Below, piece after piece: positions 13,673 to 25,649 of a stretch of DNA of 46,000 bases. Positions within the stretch are counted from its first letter, which is position 1. The number at the start of each line of letters is the position of its first letter. The stretch is from Neocallimastix lanati (nom. inval.) (taxonomy: Eukaryota > Neocallimastigomycota > Neocallimastigomycetes > Neocallimastigales > Neocallimastigaceae). The notes under the pieces are model-generated. The model searched no databases. It worked only from the letters and a program-made list of their open reading frames with translations, and had not been told where the DNA came from. Both the position numbers and the translations under genes were made by a program. The stretch is from assembly GCA_016946835.1 (NCBI GenBank), contig JACVTC010000014.1, positions 170,001 to 216,000 on the forward strand, in the 5' to 3' direction.

Positions 13673-14321
13673 GAACACCTTTACTGAAAGCAATTATAAT
13701 TATATTTTATTATTATTAATCGATTATTTAAATAAAGAAATTGAAAGATATATAATTAATAATTATAAATTTAATCAAGTGAGTTGAATATATATACATA
13801 TAATTTTATTATTTCATGAATATTAATAAATAAAATAATATAATAAAAATATTTATTTATTATTATAAAATATTTATTTTAGCTTGGAGCGTTAAAACTT
13901 GACCAAGATTTAAGATCTATTATATCATATTTCTCTTCAATAAGTAATATGTCAATTCGTGATAAGTTCTCTAATTTAACTCAAATTTCTAATTTATTAA
14001 ATCTTGAAAAGGTAATATATAAATATTATTATACATTAAATTTTTATTAATCTTTATTATTATATTTAGGAAATATAATATTTTTTAAGCAATAAATATA
14101 ATAGAAAATAATAACACTTTTTTATTTATTTGTTTAATTTATTAATATTAAATTGGATATAAAAAAAAAAAAACCTATTATGATAGCTATCTGATATTTA
14201 TGATATTTGGAATTCCAATAAAGCAAATAATATATCACATTTATCTTCAAATGAAGCGAAAAAAGTATTATTATTAAGAAATGATTTTGTAGAAGAAGAA
14301 ATATCGCAATTAAAAATATAA
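9866..14321 (+). CDS. COG4: Conserved oligomeric Golgi complex subunit 4 (COG4)
   Basis: Thirteen exons: 9866-10065, 10457-10571, 10687-10737, 11008-11389, 11705-11904, 12021-12185, 12318-12491, 12621-12857, 12995-13174, 13327-13506, 13674-13778, 13883-14011 and 14187-14321. They join in phase to 750 residues (human COG4 is about 785). COG4 is a lobe A subunit of the COG tether that captures retrograde intra-Golgi vesicles and contacts SNAREs and Sly1. Family marks include the N-terminal coiled coil (LRLLNEEETILDQELDSI), SRVLKTISLVDNMQEIK, FAELLIRLYEITSTLIDKQ with YYGDGYTLRIIQRLQNEVERQ, and the C-terminal LGALKLDQDLRSIISYF ... SIRDKFSNLTQISNLLNLEK. The ATG is followed at once by the conserved N-terminus. 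Most introns are phase 0. One donor is unusual (GTGCAT at 10572). Confidence 0.93.
10210..10260. repeat. Poly(T) tract in COG4 intron 1
   Basis: About 50 nt of nearly uninterrupted T on the sense strand in the first COG4 intron. A similar long A run (10853-10879) and an (ATT)n run (10915-10960) lie in intron 3. Confidence 0.95.
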
Positions 14322-14788
14322 AATATTAAATATAAAATAATTAAAAAAAAATTAATAAAAACATTGAATGTAAAATATATATTTATATTTTTTATTTTAT
14401 ATTAATTTCTCTTTATAAAATATAATACAAAAAAAAAAAAAAAAATAAAATAAAAATAATAAAAATAAAAATAAAAATATTATTTATTAAATAGAAATAA
14501 TAAATTGAAATAAATTTATAATAATAAATAAATAATTCAATATATAAATAAAATAATAAATAAATAACCATAATAATAATCAATAAATAAAATAATAAAT
14601 AAATAAATAACTAAAATAAAATAAATAAATAAATACATAAAATAATAAATAAATAAATAAAATAATAAATAAATAACTTAAATAATAAAAAATAAATAAA
14701 ATAATAAATAAATAAATAAAATAATAATAAAATTTAAAGATTTAAAAAAAAAAAAATGAAAGAAGATTAAAAATAAAAAAAAAAAATA

Positions 14789-14847
<59 letters not shown>

Positions 14848-14865
14848 AAAGAAATAATAATAATA

Positions 14866-14903
<38 letters not shown>

Positions 14904-14944
14904 ATAAATAAAATATAAAAAATATAATAATTTATAGATATTTG
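14322..14944. repeat. A-rich tandem AAATAAATA-type repeats
   Basis: Immediately after the COG4 stop, 600 bp of A-rich simple sequence: degenerate AAATAAATAATAAAAT units (14430-14740), a TA run, an (AAT)n run (14810-14840) and a pure A run (14870-14900). The LINE remnant to the right begins just after it. Confidence 0.85.
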
Positions 14945-16945
14945 AATAAATAATAAGTCTTATTTTTAGAATTTCTCCTAAATATTTTTTTATAGATACA
15001 GTTGGTCACTAGTTTAATTGGTCTAATAGTGAAAAGAATTCTTGTATTGATTTTATAGTTGTTAAAAATAAATTAAGTGATTATCTAAATATTGCTTCTG
15101 TATGCAACTCATTTAATAATATCTCTGAGGATTTACCACTGATTCTTTGTTGTAAAAAAAATATCTCCTGATGGTTTTTCTATGCCACCTACTGGAAAAA
15201 AAACTAAATAGTCTAATCAAATTTATAAGGATAAACATGAAGAAATCTTCTCCAATAATAAATTTACATGTTTACTGGATGAATTTGAGCATAATGATAT
15301 TTTAGACTCTAATTCAACGGTAAAGAACCTTCTTATTTCAGCTAATGAAGTGGGTGATGAAATTCAAGCTTGAGTTCCTAAAAATCTACAGGGTTCAGCA
15401 TTCCATTTGTCCTGCTTACATTAAGGTATTATCTCATGAAAAGCATTTATTTTATAAAAGGATAAAAATTTTCAAACTTAGAAGTAATTTATCTAATCTT
15501 CAAGTATTCTGTGATCTATCCAAAGAATACAGGGTTCTTTTTGATTATATTATTAGTGTTAAAAAGAATATAAGGATAATTAAATTTATAAATTTGATTC
15601 ATTCTATCTACGAAAGCTTCTTAAAAAATGGCGCTCATCGTGGTTGGTTTGGACTTAAGAAAATATCTAAACCTTCTTACCCTCCTTCTAAATCATTTGT
15701 ATACATTAAAGATAAAGCAGGTAATGTTCTAGTATCTCAAGAAGATCTTTTAGATTGTAATAATTACCATGGTATTTCATTCATCAATATAGGATTAAAG
15801 ATTCTGTCAAAATTGAAATTAAAAGAATTGAGGATTATGCTTTTTCTCATGGAATTATTAGACCAGAACAGTTTGGTTTTAGAAATAAAAATAAATAAAA
15901 TATATATTAGTTTATTTGTCTCCATTTGTGAAATTCATCAAAAAAGAAAATTTAATGATCAATTTATCTTTCTTGCTCCTTTTGACTTCAAAAAAGCTTC
16001 TGATTTAATTCCAATTTATAAAATACTTACAAAACTTAATAATACTGGTATTCGTTGTATATGTCTTCAGTTTGTTATTAATCTATACCTTACTTTGAAA
16101 GCTCATGCAAACTTTAATAGTAAACTTTCGAAAGAATTTCCAATACATCGTGGTGTTCGCCAAGGGTGTCCCTTATCACCTATTTTATTTAATCTATTTA
16201 TTAATTGTATATTTGAAAAATGTAAGAGATACGGTGTGATAACTGAAAGAAAAGAGTGTTGTAGTGACCTTTTTGTTGATGATATTGTTTTGTTGACTCC
16301 TTCAAAATCCTCTCTTAAAAACCTTTTAGAAAAAGCTCATAATTGGAGTATCAAAAATAAAATGACCTTTGGAATTAGTAAATGAGCTATACTTGTTAAA
16401 CCATATAACTTTATTCCTTCAAGACATTATGAAAATCCTACATTTAAGCTTACTATGAACTTAGTTCTAATCAATATATATATCTTGGAATGCCTTTCAA
16501 TGAAACATTAGGTTTAGAGTCAATTATTGTTAAGATGAACAGTAAAATAAAATAAAAAAAAAAAAAAAAATTATACCGTTAATTCTTCTTTCTTTAAGTT
16601 TATATTTTATTTTAAAAATATCATATTTTGTGCGGCTTGAGGAATCTCATTTTAATGTTATACCTATTGTGATTAGTGATTTTTACACTTGATTAATTTG
16701 TATAACATTAGAGCTGCTTTTGTCAAGAACCTCGACGTCGAAACGATAAGACAAAGAAGAAATTCTGTTACAGATTCGGACGATTATTTTTATACACATG
16801 GAATTATCGTTGATGAATTGGAAGAGTTAGTGTCCATTTTTTTTTTTTTTTGAAAGTCATAATGTATTTTTTCAATATTAAAAATTTTATGTAATTTATT
16901 TTCATGCATTTTTTTTTAAAATTATTAAATAAAGTTTATTCCTTG
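14945..16945 (+). mobile_element. Degenerate LINE: endonuclease end, reverse transcriptase, 3' end
   Basis: Plus-strand remnant of a non-LTR retrotransposon. At 15030-15140 it reads CIDFIVVKNKLSDYLNIA ... SEDLPLIL, the C-terminal end of an exonuclease-endonuclease-phosphatase domain whose SDH-type motif is altered to SED. The open stretch 15345-16385 holds reverse transcriptase motifs: NNYHGISFINIGLKILSK, the catalytic block DFKKASD, RGVRQGCPLSPILFNLFIN, and FVDDIVLL in place of the usual FADD. A segment between the linker (ending SQEDLLDC) and NNYHGIS is missing compared with related copies. After 16385 it decays, then a short C-terminal piece (RAAFVKNLDVETIRQRRNS) leads into a 3' UTR and A run near 16950. 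It is inactive. Confidence 0.85.
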
Positions 16946-16949
16946 TCAA

Positions 16950-16983
<34 letters not shown>

Positions 16984-18641
16984 TAATGATAAATTATTAA
17001 AATCATACTTTATTAATATAAATAAGTAAAATAAAAAAAGTTAATATTTTTTATGGATTATCCACATCTTTTTCCATGAAAATGTATACATAAACAATAT
17101 ATAAATTATTTTAATGTATTTGTAGTGGCCTTTTAAAGAGCCAATCATTAATAAATTAATATTTAAAAATATATAAAAAAAAGTTATAAAAATATACTAC
17201 AAAGTAATTCACAAAAGTTTTTTTATATTAATTATATTATAAAAACTTATAATATTTTTAATTCATCTTTAAATAAATATTATATATATTATATAAACAA
17301 AAATAAATATTGTATTTATTTTTATATATATATATGCTTATATAAATATATTTTTTTTTAATTTCTTCTTTTAATTAAAATATATTGAAATAAGCTTTAA
17401 TAAATTTCATTTATCAATTAATAATTATAGATTCTCAAGTTTTTATCCAATTATAGAAGTTTATTTTAAACAATTTTAAAAGCCAATATAATCTAATATA
17501 TTTGAATTTTTTTTTTAAAAAAAAACATTCCTTATTATTCTGTACCAAATAAAAAATAAATATATTTATTATAAAGCTATAATATTTATATTTTTAGATT
17601 ATTTTATATTTGGAATAAAAGTGGTATTTTTTTTTTATTTTTAATAAGACAGAAAAAACCAAGGTTAGATTTTATTATATCTATTTATTTATTTTTTTTT
17701 TAATTAGTATTCATTAAATAAATAAATAAATAAATAATAATAATTATATGAAAAAGAGAACCGTTAATTTTTTTTTTTTTATTATTGTTATAATTATGTA
17801 AATAAATGTATATATATATCTCTTTTAAATATATATATTTTTTATTTAATTCTAATTTATATCTAGATTTTATTATATTAAAATTAATTTATTTTTTTTT
17901 TTTAATATTATTTTATTTTATTATATTATCCTTATAAATATTAATAGTGATATGCAAAATGATTAAATAAATGATAGAATATATTATATATAGTATAATA
18001 TAATATAATACTTTATATTATATTATTTAAAATTATCCATATATAATTAATATATAAAAAAATTTGTTTTAACGCTTATTATATTTAGTATATAACACCC
18101 TATTATTATTTAAAACTAATATTAACGCTATTAGTGTTATTATAAATGAATATTAAAAAAAAAAATAGTAATAATAATCATATATATGTATTATTGTTAT
18201 AATTTTATTTTTAAAAAATATTTTTACAATGTTTTTTATATTGTATTTTCAGTATGTATAGCCTATTTATTTTGAGTATAATTTATTATTATTTTGTAAG
18301 AATTATACATAAAAAAAGTTTTGTAAGTTCTATATAATAATATTAATTTAAAATTGTAAAGTTCATTTATATAATAAAAATATTAATTTAATTTCGTTTA
18401 AAAAAAAAAAAAATTTTACAATTTCTACAAATAAAATTTGAGATATCATATGATATATAAATACGCCACATAAACAACAATATTTTTAATATATATTAAA
18501 AAATATTTGATAAAAATTATTTCAAGCCTTTAAAAAATTAATTAGTTCTTCAAAAATATTATATAATATATAAAATATATATATTTTTTCTACAAATCCA
18601 TTAGTGAATTTTTTTTTTGTATATTATTTAATTATTTAATT

Positions 18642-18687
<46 letters not shown>

Positions 18688-19294
18688 TCATATAAAATTT
18701 TTATCTCAGTCCTTTTTGTTATTATTGTTAATAACTGACTTAAATAAAATTAAATATATTGGCATTTGACAATATATTATGTTTTATTCTTTAATATTTA
18801 ATTAAATAATATTGATATATAAAATCTATTTATTAATATTTTCCTTTTTAATTTGAATCTGTCATTAAGTATAAAAGAAAGGAATATTTTTGTAAAATCA
18901 AAATAAAGTAAAATAAATAAAAAAATAAATCAAAATAAAAAAAAAAAATAAAAAAAAAAGAAAAAAAATATAAATTCTTTATAATTATAAAAAAATGATA
19001 TAAATTACTAAATAAATATTATTATATAAATTTAATAAATTTAAAATAATTAAGTAGAAGTGTGGTAATACCATTAATAGAAAATTTATAGAAGTAGTTT
19101 AAATTCAAATAAAGGATACCATAATTTATATAATATTAAAAAGAATTACTTTTATAAAATAAAAATATTTTATCTAATCAAGTCATATTAAAAGATCATA
19201 AAAGAATTCTTAATACATTATTTGCGGAGGAACATATAAAATTTATCTTTTTTTTTTTTTTCTTTTGTTTAAATAAACATATCAGATAATCAAA
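16946..19294. other. AT-rich spacer, no gene seen
   Basis: About 2.3 kb upstream of the importin gene. It has only AT-rich sequence with poly(T) (18643-18685) and TA runs. The stretch 19230-19294, which has a T-rich run followed by AAATAAACATATCAGATAATCAAA before the ATG, is probably the 5' leader of the importin gene. Confidence 0.55.
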
Positions 19295-22200
19295 ATGGAT
19301 AGCAGTTTAAATGAAGTTGTTGTTCAACTTGCTAATTTATTATGCCAATTAAAGGATTCTAATAATGAACAAAGAAATGCTGCAGAAGAACAATTAAACA
19401 GTGAATGGATGGCCAAACAACCAGTTTTATTATTAACTGGATTATCAAATATTGCTAGAAATCACATAGATAATCAAGTATATATTTAATATTTTTTATT
19501 AAAAATATTTAGAAGAAAAAAAAAAGAATAAGTATTTATTGAACTACTATAATAAATAATATACTTAAAATAATTACTTTTAAATAAAATATTAAATGTA
19601 AATAACAGATGCGATCTCATGCTGCTATTTTATTAAGAAGAATTTCATTAAATATTAAAGGCGAGAATGAATATTTGTGGACTTCTTTACCAGAAGATGC
19701 TAGACAATACTGTCAAATGCAATTATTAGAATCTCTAAATGTTGAAACTGATTTATATGTACGTCGTAAGATTTGTGATACCATTTCGGAATTATATAAA
19801 ATTACTATTTCAAAAGGATGTAAGTTTAAATTTGAAATTAGACATAAGACATAAATAATAATATCGTTATTTCTAATTATTTATTTAAAAATAGTACAAT
19901 GGCCAGAATTATTACAAATTGTTATTGAATGTACTGAATCCAAAAAGGCTGAACACAGAGAAAGTGCATTTAAAATTATCTCAAATGTTCCAACATTAAT
20001 TGCTGATTATGATATTTCAACATTAAAGAATGTTTTTAACATTGCTTTAAGTGATGCTAGTGAACAAGTAAATATTTTATTGTATTAGTAATATGAATAA
20101 TAAAAATAAATAAATAAATAAAAAAGATATTAATAATAATATAAAAAAAATAAAAATATAGGTTAGAATTTCTGCTCTAGAAGCTGTTGTCAATTTTATG
20201 TTAGAAATGAATCCAGATGAAGTTCAACAAATGTTTGATTTAATTCCGGTCATGTTAAATGTAAAAAATTATATATATACATTAAAAATAATTAAAAGTT
20301 AGAATTTTAAATGATGACAAGTTATTCTGCAATTCAGATTTTTATTTATTTTATATATTAAAATCTTAAAACTAATGTTTTAAGAAATTAATAAGATAAA
20401 ATATTTGAAATAGGTTGATATATTCACACCTACTGATAAAAATTTAACTTTTAATTATTTATTCATTTTAATTTAAAATATATATATTATTATTAATGTA
20501 TTTTTTATTATATATAATAGGTTCTTCCACCACTTGTTAATGAAGCTGGTGAAGATTCATTAGTTAATGGTATTATTTATTTAATTGACCTTGCTGATTC
20601 TATTCCAAAATGTTTAAAGAATGTATTAGAAGATGTTATTACATTTATGACTGAATTAATGAAAAATGAAAAATTTGAAGATTGTAAGAAAATAATATGA
20701 AATATATTTTTTTTTTTGTGTTTTGTTTCAATTAATTATAGTAATATTAAATTTAATTTATGTAATAAATAGCAACTAGACAAACTGCTCTTGAATTATT
20801 ACTTACTATTTCTGAAAGTATTCCATCATTAGTTCGTAAGAGTCCAACTTTCCAACAACAAGTTATTCCAGTTGTCCTTAAGTGGATGACTGAATTAGAT
20901 GATGATGAATCTTGGTACACAACTGATGATGTATGTTAAATTATAAATGGATAATAAAAAATAGGAACGTTCTCAAAGATGAGACATATTTATTAATAGT
21001 TTTTTTATTTTATAGTTAGATGATGATGAAAATGATACCAATTCAGATGTAGCAGAACAAGCAATGGATCGTATTGCTAGAAGCTTAGGTGGTAAATATG
21101 TATTACCAATGACTTTTGAATTAATTCCTTTAATGTTAAATTCACAAGATTGGAAGGAAAGACATGCCGCATTAATGACTATTTCAGCTATTGGTGAAGG
21201 ATGTGTAAAGGTTATGATTGACGAGTTAGATAAAGTTTTAGAGTAAGTTTTTAGAATATATAATAGAAATAGTTTTGAAAGAAAAATAATTATAATTTCG
21301 AGGATGACAAGATATTCTGCAATACAGATTTTTTGATTTCCAATAAATTATTTTTAAAGGAATTTCTTAAAATGTTGATTTATTCACACCCACTGAGAAA
21401 TTTATGATTTATTATTTTTATTAAATAAAACACTTTAATATTTTGAATAATAAAAATTAATATATGTATTTTTAATTAAATCAATATATAATTATTAGTT
21501 TAATTATTCCACACTTAAATGACCCACATCCTCGTGTTCGTCACGCTGCTTGTCATGCTATTGGTCAAATGTCTACTGATTTTGCTGACGTTATTCAAAT
21601 TAAATTTCATGATAAAATTTTAAATGCTTTAATTCCTGTTATGAATGATCAATATCCAAGAGTTCAAGCACACTCTGCTGCAGCACTTGTTAACTTTGCT
21701 GAAGAAGTTCAAAAGCAACATTTAGCTGGTCATCTTGATAATATTTTCCAACATCTTTTAATTTTATTAAATAACCAAAAAAAATATGTTCAAGAACAAG
21801 CTATTACTGCTATAGCTACTGTTGCCGATAGTGCTGAAGAAGAATTTATTAAGGTAATTTGGATAGGGTTAAATATATTAAAATAAATGTAATTATTTTT
21901 AAAAAATTAAATAAAAATGTTTTAATGATTAATTATTTAATATTATAATTATAATAATATATTATTGTATATATTAGTATTATGATTCTATTATGCCATA
22001 CTTAATTAATATTTTACATAATGCAAACAACAAAGAATATCGTTTATTAAGAGGAAAAACTATGGAATGTGCTAGTTTAATAGCTCTTGCTGTTGGTAAG
22101 GAAATATTTTCAAAGAATGCTATTGAATTCATTAATATTCTTTCCCAAACACAAGGTATATAATAATAAAAAATAAGTAATAATATAATGAAATTTGGTT

Positions 22201-24875
22201 TATTAAGAAATGGATGATTAATAATAAATTAATTATAGCTTCAATAAAAGAAAGTGATGATCCACAAATTCCTTATTTAATGGCTGCCTGGGCTAGAATT
22301 TGTAAAATTTTAGGTAAAGACTTTATTCCATATCTAAGCATTGTTATTCCACCATTATTGGAAAGTGCAAAAAAATCGCCAGAAGTTGCTTTAATTGATA
22401 GTATGTTAATATGTTTTTATTTTTATTATTTATCGGTTTTATTATTTATTTTTTTTATTTAATATTTTTTTGTAACATAATGATGTTTTACATTATAATG
22501 TTATTAACTGTACTTTTTTTTAATAAATAGATGATGAAGAAGATATTGAAAAGAAATATTCTGAAGAAGATGGTTGGGAATTTATTGGTCTTGAAGGTCA
22601 AAAATTGGGTATTAAAACTACATTCTTAGAAGAAAAATGTATTGCTGTTGAAATGTTAGTATGCTATGCTCAAGAACTTGAAGAAGGTTTCCAAATGTAT
22701 GCTGAAGAAGTAATGGAAATTGTTGTTCCATTATTAAAATTCTATTTCTATGATGATATTAGACATTCTGCCGCTATTACTATTCCAGAATTATTTAACT
22801 CAATGGTTAAATCAAATAAATATTGTAAATATAGTTATTTAATTATTATATATATTTAAATATATGTATGAAAAAAATGATGATAAGATATTCTGCAATT
22901 CTGAATTTTTTGTTAAATGAAAAGAAAATTTATATAAAATAATTTTTTTTTCATTTGCATAAAGTACTGCGGACACTATCACACCCACTGATTTTTTTTT
23001 TAAAGAAATTAATTTTTATATATTAAATTGTTTAATAAATACTAATTAATTAATTATATATATAAAATTAGCACATGAAAATCTTCTAAATATATGGCAT
23101 AATGTTTGCAAAGAAATGTTAGATATAATAAATCGAGAACTTGATACAACGTTCCTATGTAAAATATATATGTCATTACAAAAAGTAATTATAAATTATT
23201 AAATTATTTTGTTATGCTATCTATAATTTTAATTATACAATTTATTAATTATTTTAAATTATCTTTTTACTAAATTTTTTTATAATTAATAAATTATTAT
23301 ATAGTGCATAGAATATCTTGGAAATAATTGTTTAACTCCAGAATTATTAGATTTCTTTACTAATTCTACTATCAGTCAATTAGATGAATATATTCAACGT
23401 ACTCAGCGTAGAACAGAATATAGAAATGATCAAGATCATGATGCTGAAGACGAAGAAAATTTACAGGAAGAAGAAGCTGATGAAGATGCTTTACTTAATG
23501 AAATTTCAAAGGCTATTCATCTTATACTAAAGACTCATGGTACCTCATACTTACCATACTTCAATAACTTGGTTCCTATTGTTGATAGATTCATGGTATG
23601 TATATTATTTAAATTAATGTAAATATATATAAAATTAAGTAATTATTAAATTTATATTTTTATATATGGAATTAATTAATATTTAATTAAATAAAATTAA
23701 AAAAAATAATGATATAGAATGAAATCAACGATATTGCTGCTATTCAATGGGCATTCTGTGTATATGCTGATTTAATTGAGTTTACTGGTGCTACTTCATG
23801 GGAATACCAAGGTCACTTTTTAGAAAAGATGGTTAGTGGAATTTCTAGTTCTACTGCAGATATAAGACATACTGCTGCTTGCGGTATTGGACTTTGTGCT
23901 AAATTCGGTGGAGAAGTTTATGCTCAAGCTTGTGCTGGTAAGTATTATTAATTATTATTTTAAATTAATTAATAAATGTAATTATAAAAATTGTATAAAC
24001 TTATAATTTTAATTTAATATAAATATATAATATAATTAAATTATAATAAAAAGCTTCATTACCAGCTTTAGTTGCTGTTATTAATGATCCAAATTCACGT
24101 AAACCTGAAAATGTATTAGCTACTGAAATTTGTATATCAGCATTAGGAAAAATATGTAGATATAATAGTAGCCAATTTAATGTAAATGAAGTATTACCAA
24201 TTTGGTTTAATGCTCTTCCAATTTTAGAAGATGTTGATGAAGCGGAACAAACATATGAATATTTGTATGTTTTATTATTATTTTAATTAATATATATTAG
24301 TTAAATTATTAATTATTGAAATATTAATGATAATGAGAATAATAAAGAGGAAAAAAATGATGATAGGATATTCTGCAATTCTGAATTTATTATTAATGAA
24401 AAGAAAATTTATATAAATTATAACTTTTTTTTTTTTTTTTTTTTTTAATAGAAAAAAAAAGTACATTAATTTAAATAAATATTTCTTTTTATTTGTTTTA
24501 AGTAATGCGGAAACTGTCACACCTACTGATTTTTTTTTTTTTCTTTTTTCATTTTTTCTTTTTCCTTTATCTTTTTTCATCATTTTATAAAATATTTTTA
24601 ATATCTAATAATTATATATATATATTTAATTTTTTAGATTGGAATTATTAGAAGCTCGTAACCCAATAATATTAACTCAAAACAATCTTCCAAAACTTGT
24701 TGATATACTAACTGAAGTTGTTACAGCCCAAATACTTTCTGTTGAAATGACTACATACATGATAAATACAATGAAAGCCATTATATCCCAGTGCGATGAA
24801 AATGCCAAACAAACTCTTTGGAATTCCCTTACTCCAGAAAAACAAAAGTTTTTAAATGATACAGGATTCCTTTAA
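19295..24875 (+). CDS. IPO5: Importin-5 / importin beta-3 (Kap121/Pse1 family)
   Basis: Sixteen exons: 19295-19477, 19609-19819, 19895-20067, 20162-20260, 20521-20683, 20773-20930, 21016-21242, 21499-21853, 21978-22155, 22239-22400, 22531-22824, 23072-23184, 23305-23595, 23718-23937, 24054-24264 and 24638-24875. They join to 1091 residues, close to human IPO5 (about 1097) and yeast Pse1 (about 1089). It is a HEAT-repeat karyopherin that carries ribosomal proteins, histones and other cargo through nuclear pores with RanGTP. Marks include RSHAAILLRRISL, NDPHPRVRHAACHAIGQMSTDF, the acidic loop before YSEEDGWEFIGLEGQKLGIKT, and QMYAEEVMEIVVPLLKFYFYDDIRHSAA. Eleven introns are 75-131 nt. Introns 4, 7, 11 and 15 are 260, 256, 247 and 373 nt, and each hosts a snoRNA-like element. 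Confidence 0.95.
20311..20436 (+). ncRNA. Box C/D snoRNA copy 1 in importin intron 4 (U96-like guide)
   Basis: C box ATGATGA at 20311-20317. D' guide TTATTCTGCAATT, then a degenerate D' box CAGA at 20335-20338. A possible C' (TTGATAT) precedes ATTCACACCTA and the D box CTGA at 20433-20436. AATTTTA before the C box pairs with TAAAAATT after the D box, with one bulge, giving the terminal stem. The D' guide is complementary to the conserved 5.8S rRNA sequence AAUUGCAGAAU. The fifth guide base from D' is C, opposite the G that human U96 methylates. The element starts 50 nt from the 5' splice site and ends 84 nt before the 3' splice site, a typical intronic snoRNA position. Confidence 0.78.
21301..21396 (+). 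ncRNA. Box C/D snoRNA copy 2 in importin intron 7 (U96-like guide)
   Basis: C box AGGATGA (one change from RTGATGA) at 21301-21307. D' guide ATATTCTGCAATA, with a mismatch next to the box, then CAGA at 21335-21338. D box CTGA at 21393-21396 is preceded by TTATTCACACCCA. The terminal stem pairs ATAATTTC with GAAATTTAT with one bulge. It has a C-G pair where copy 1 has A-T, so the stem is kept although the sequence differs. At 96 nt this is the shortest copy. Its D guide resembles copy 1 and not copies 3 and 4. It may be the most decayed of the four because both its C and D' boxes deviate. Confidence 0.7.
22877..22991 (+). ncRNA. Box C/D snoRNA copy 3 in importin intron 11 (U96-like guide)
   Basis: Consensus C box ATGATGA at 22877-22883, guide GATATTCTGCAATT, consensus D' box CTGA at 22901-22904, and D box CTGA at 22988-22991 after GGACACTATCACACCCA. 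An A6 run before the C box and a T run after the D box form the terminal stem. Together with copy 4 it has the cleanest C and D' boxes, and the two share the extra stretch AATGAAAAGAAAATTTATATAAA-like between D' and the D guide. That stretch could contain a degenerate C' box (AATGAAA). It lies 52 nt after the donor and 80 nt before the acceptor. Confidence 0.82.
24357..24529 (+). ncRNA. Box C/D snoRNA copy 4 in importin intron 15 (expanded)
   Basis: Consensus C box ATGATGA at 24357-24363, guide GGATATTCTGCAATT, D' box CTGA at 24381-24384, and D box CTGA at 24526-24529 after GGAAACTGTCACACCTA. An A7 run before the C box and a long T run after the D box form the terminal stem. The copy is stretched to about 173 nt by a poly(T) and A-rich insertion (24425-24460) between D' and the D guide. 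It may still fold, because the insertion sits in the internal loop region. It ends 108 nt before the 3' splice site. Confidence 0.75.
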
Positions 24876-25458
24876 ATGAATTATATATAAATTCATAATT
24901 TTCAGAAATAATTATAAAATAACAAACCAATACAAATAACGAAAATAATAATAAGAATCAATTTAGAAAATAAAAATTATTATTATAATTTCATATATAT
25001 TTAATAACGGGATCAATATTTTAAAATGGAATTAATAATTAAACAATTAAATACAAATGCTTTATATATATATATATATATATTAAAATTTTATATACTT
25101 TTTATATATTTAATTATTAAATAAAATAAAAATTTATCAATATATATATATATTTTTTTTAAATATATTTAAAACAAAATTTTAAAAATTTTTCAAAAAT
25201 TTTTATTTTTTTTCTTTTAATTTTTCTTTTTATATGGAAATTTATAGATTTAATTTTAATTAACTTTTATATCTTGGTTTTTACTATTGTTAAGTTAATA
25301 AATCAATAATTAATAATAACATTAAAATAAAATTTAATAATAATATATATATACAATTGAAATAAATAAATAATCAAATCAATTAATTTATAAAAAAAAA
25401 TTTGTTATTTATGTAATGTGTAAACAAAGCTATTATGTTTAAAGTACTTTATCAAATA

Positions 25459-25493
<35 letters not shown>

Positions 25494-25649
25494 GAATATA
25501 ATTTTTCTATAAATTAATATTAAAATAAGTATTAATATTTTAATTAAAGATATTTTTTTCCTCATTTCATCTTATTTTAATATAATTTTCAATCCTATTT
25601 GTTTTGTTTTGTTTTGTTTTAATTTGATAAATTTTTAATATAGATTAGA
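24876..25649. other. AT-rich spacer, no gene seen
   Basis: 3' flank of importin-5 and of the HECT remnant on the other strand. It contains TA runs, an A30 run near 25464-25491 and a short GTTTT repeat (25600-25620). No coding signal was seen. Confidence 0.6.

Noticed and set aside
20311-24529. The shared intronic elements as a transposon family (MITE)
   Set aside because: Copies lack terminal inverted repeats beyond the short C/D-flanking stem and lack target duplications. The conserved blocks are exactly the C, D' and D boxes plus an rRNA-complementary guide, which a transposon model does not explain.
24287-24583. Minus-strand Lys-rich 98-codon frame in importin intron 15
   Set aside because: Low-complexity frame over T runs and the snoRNA-like element; no coding signal.
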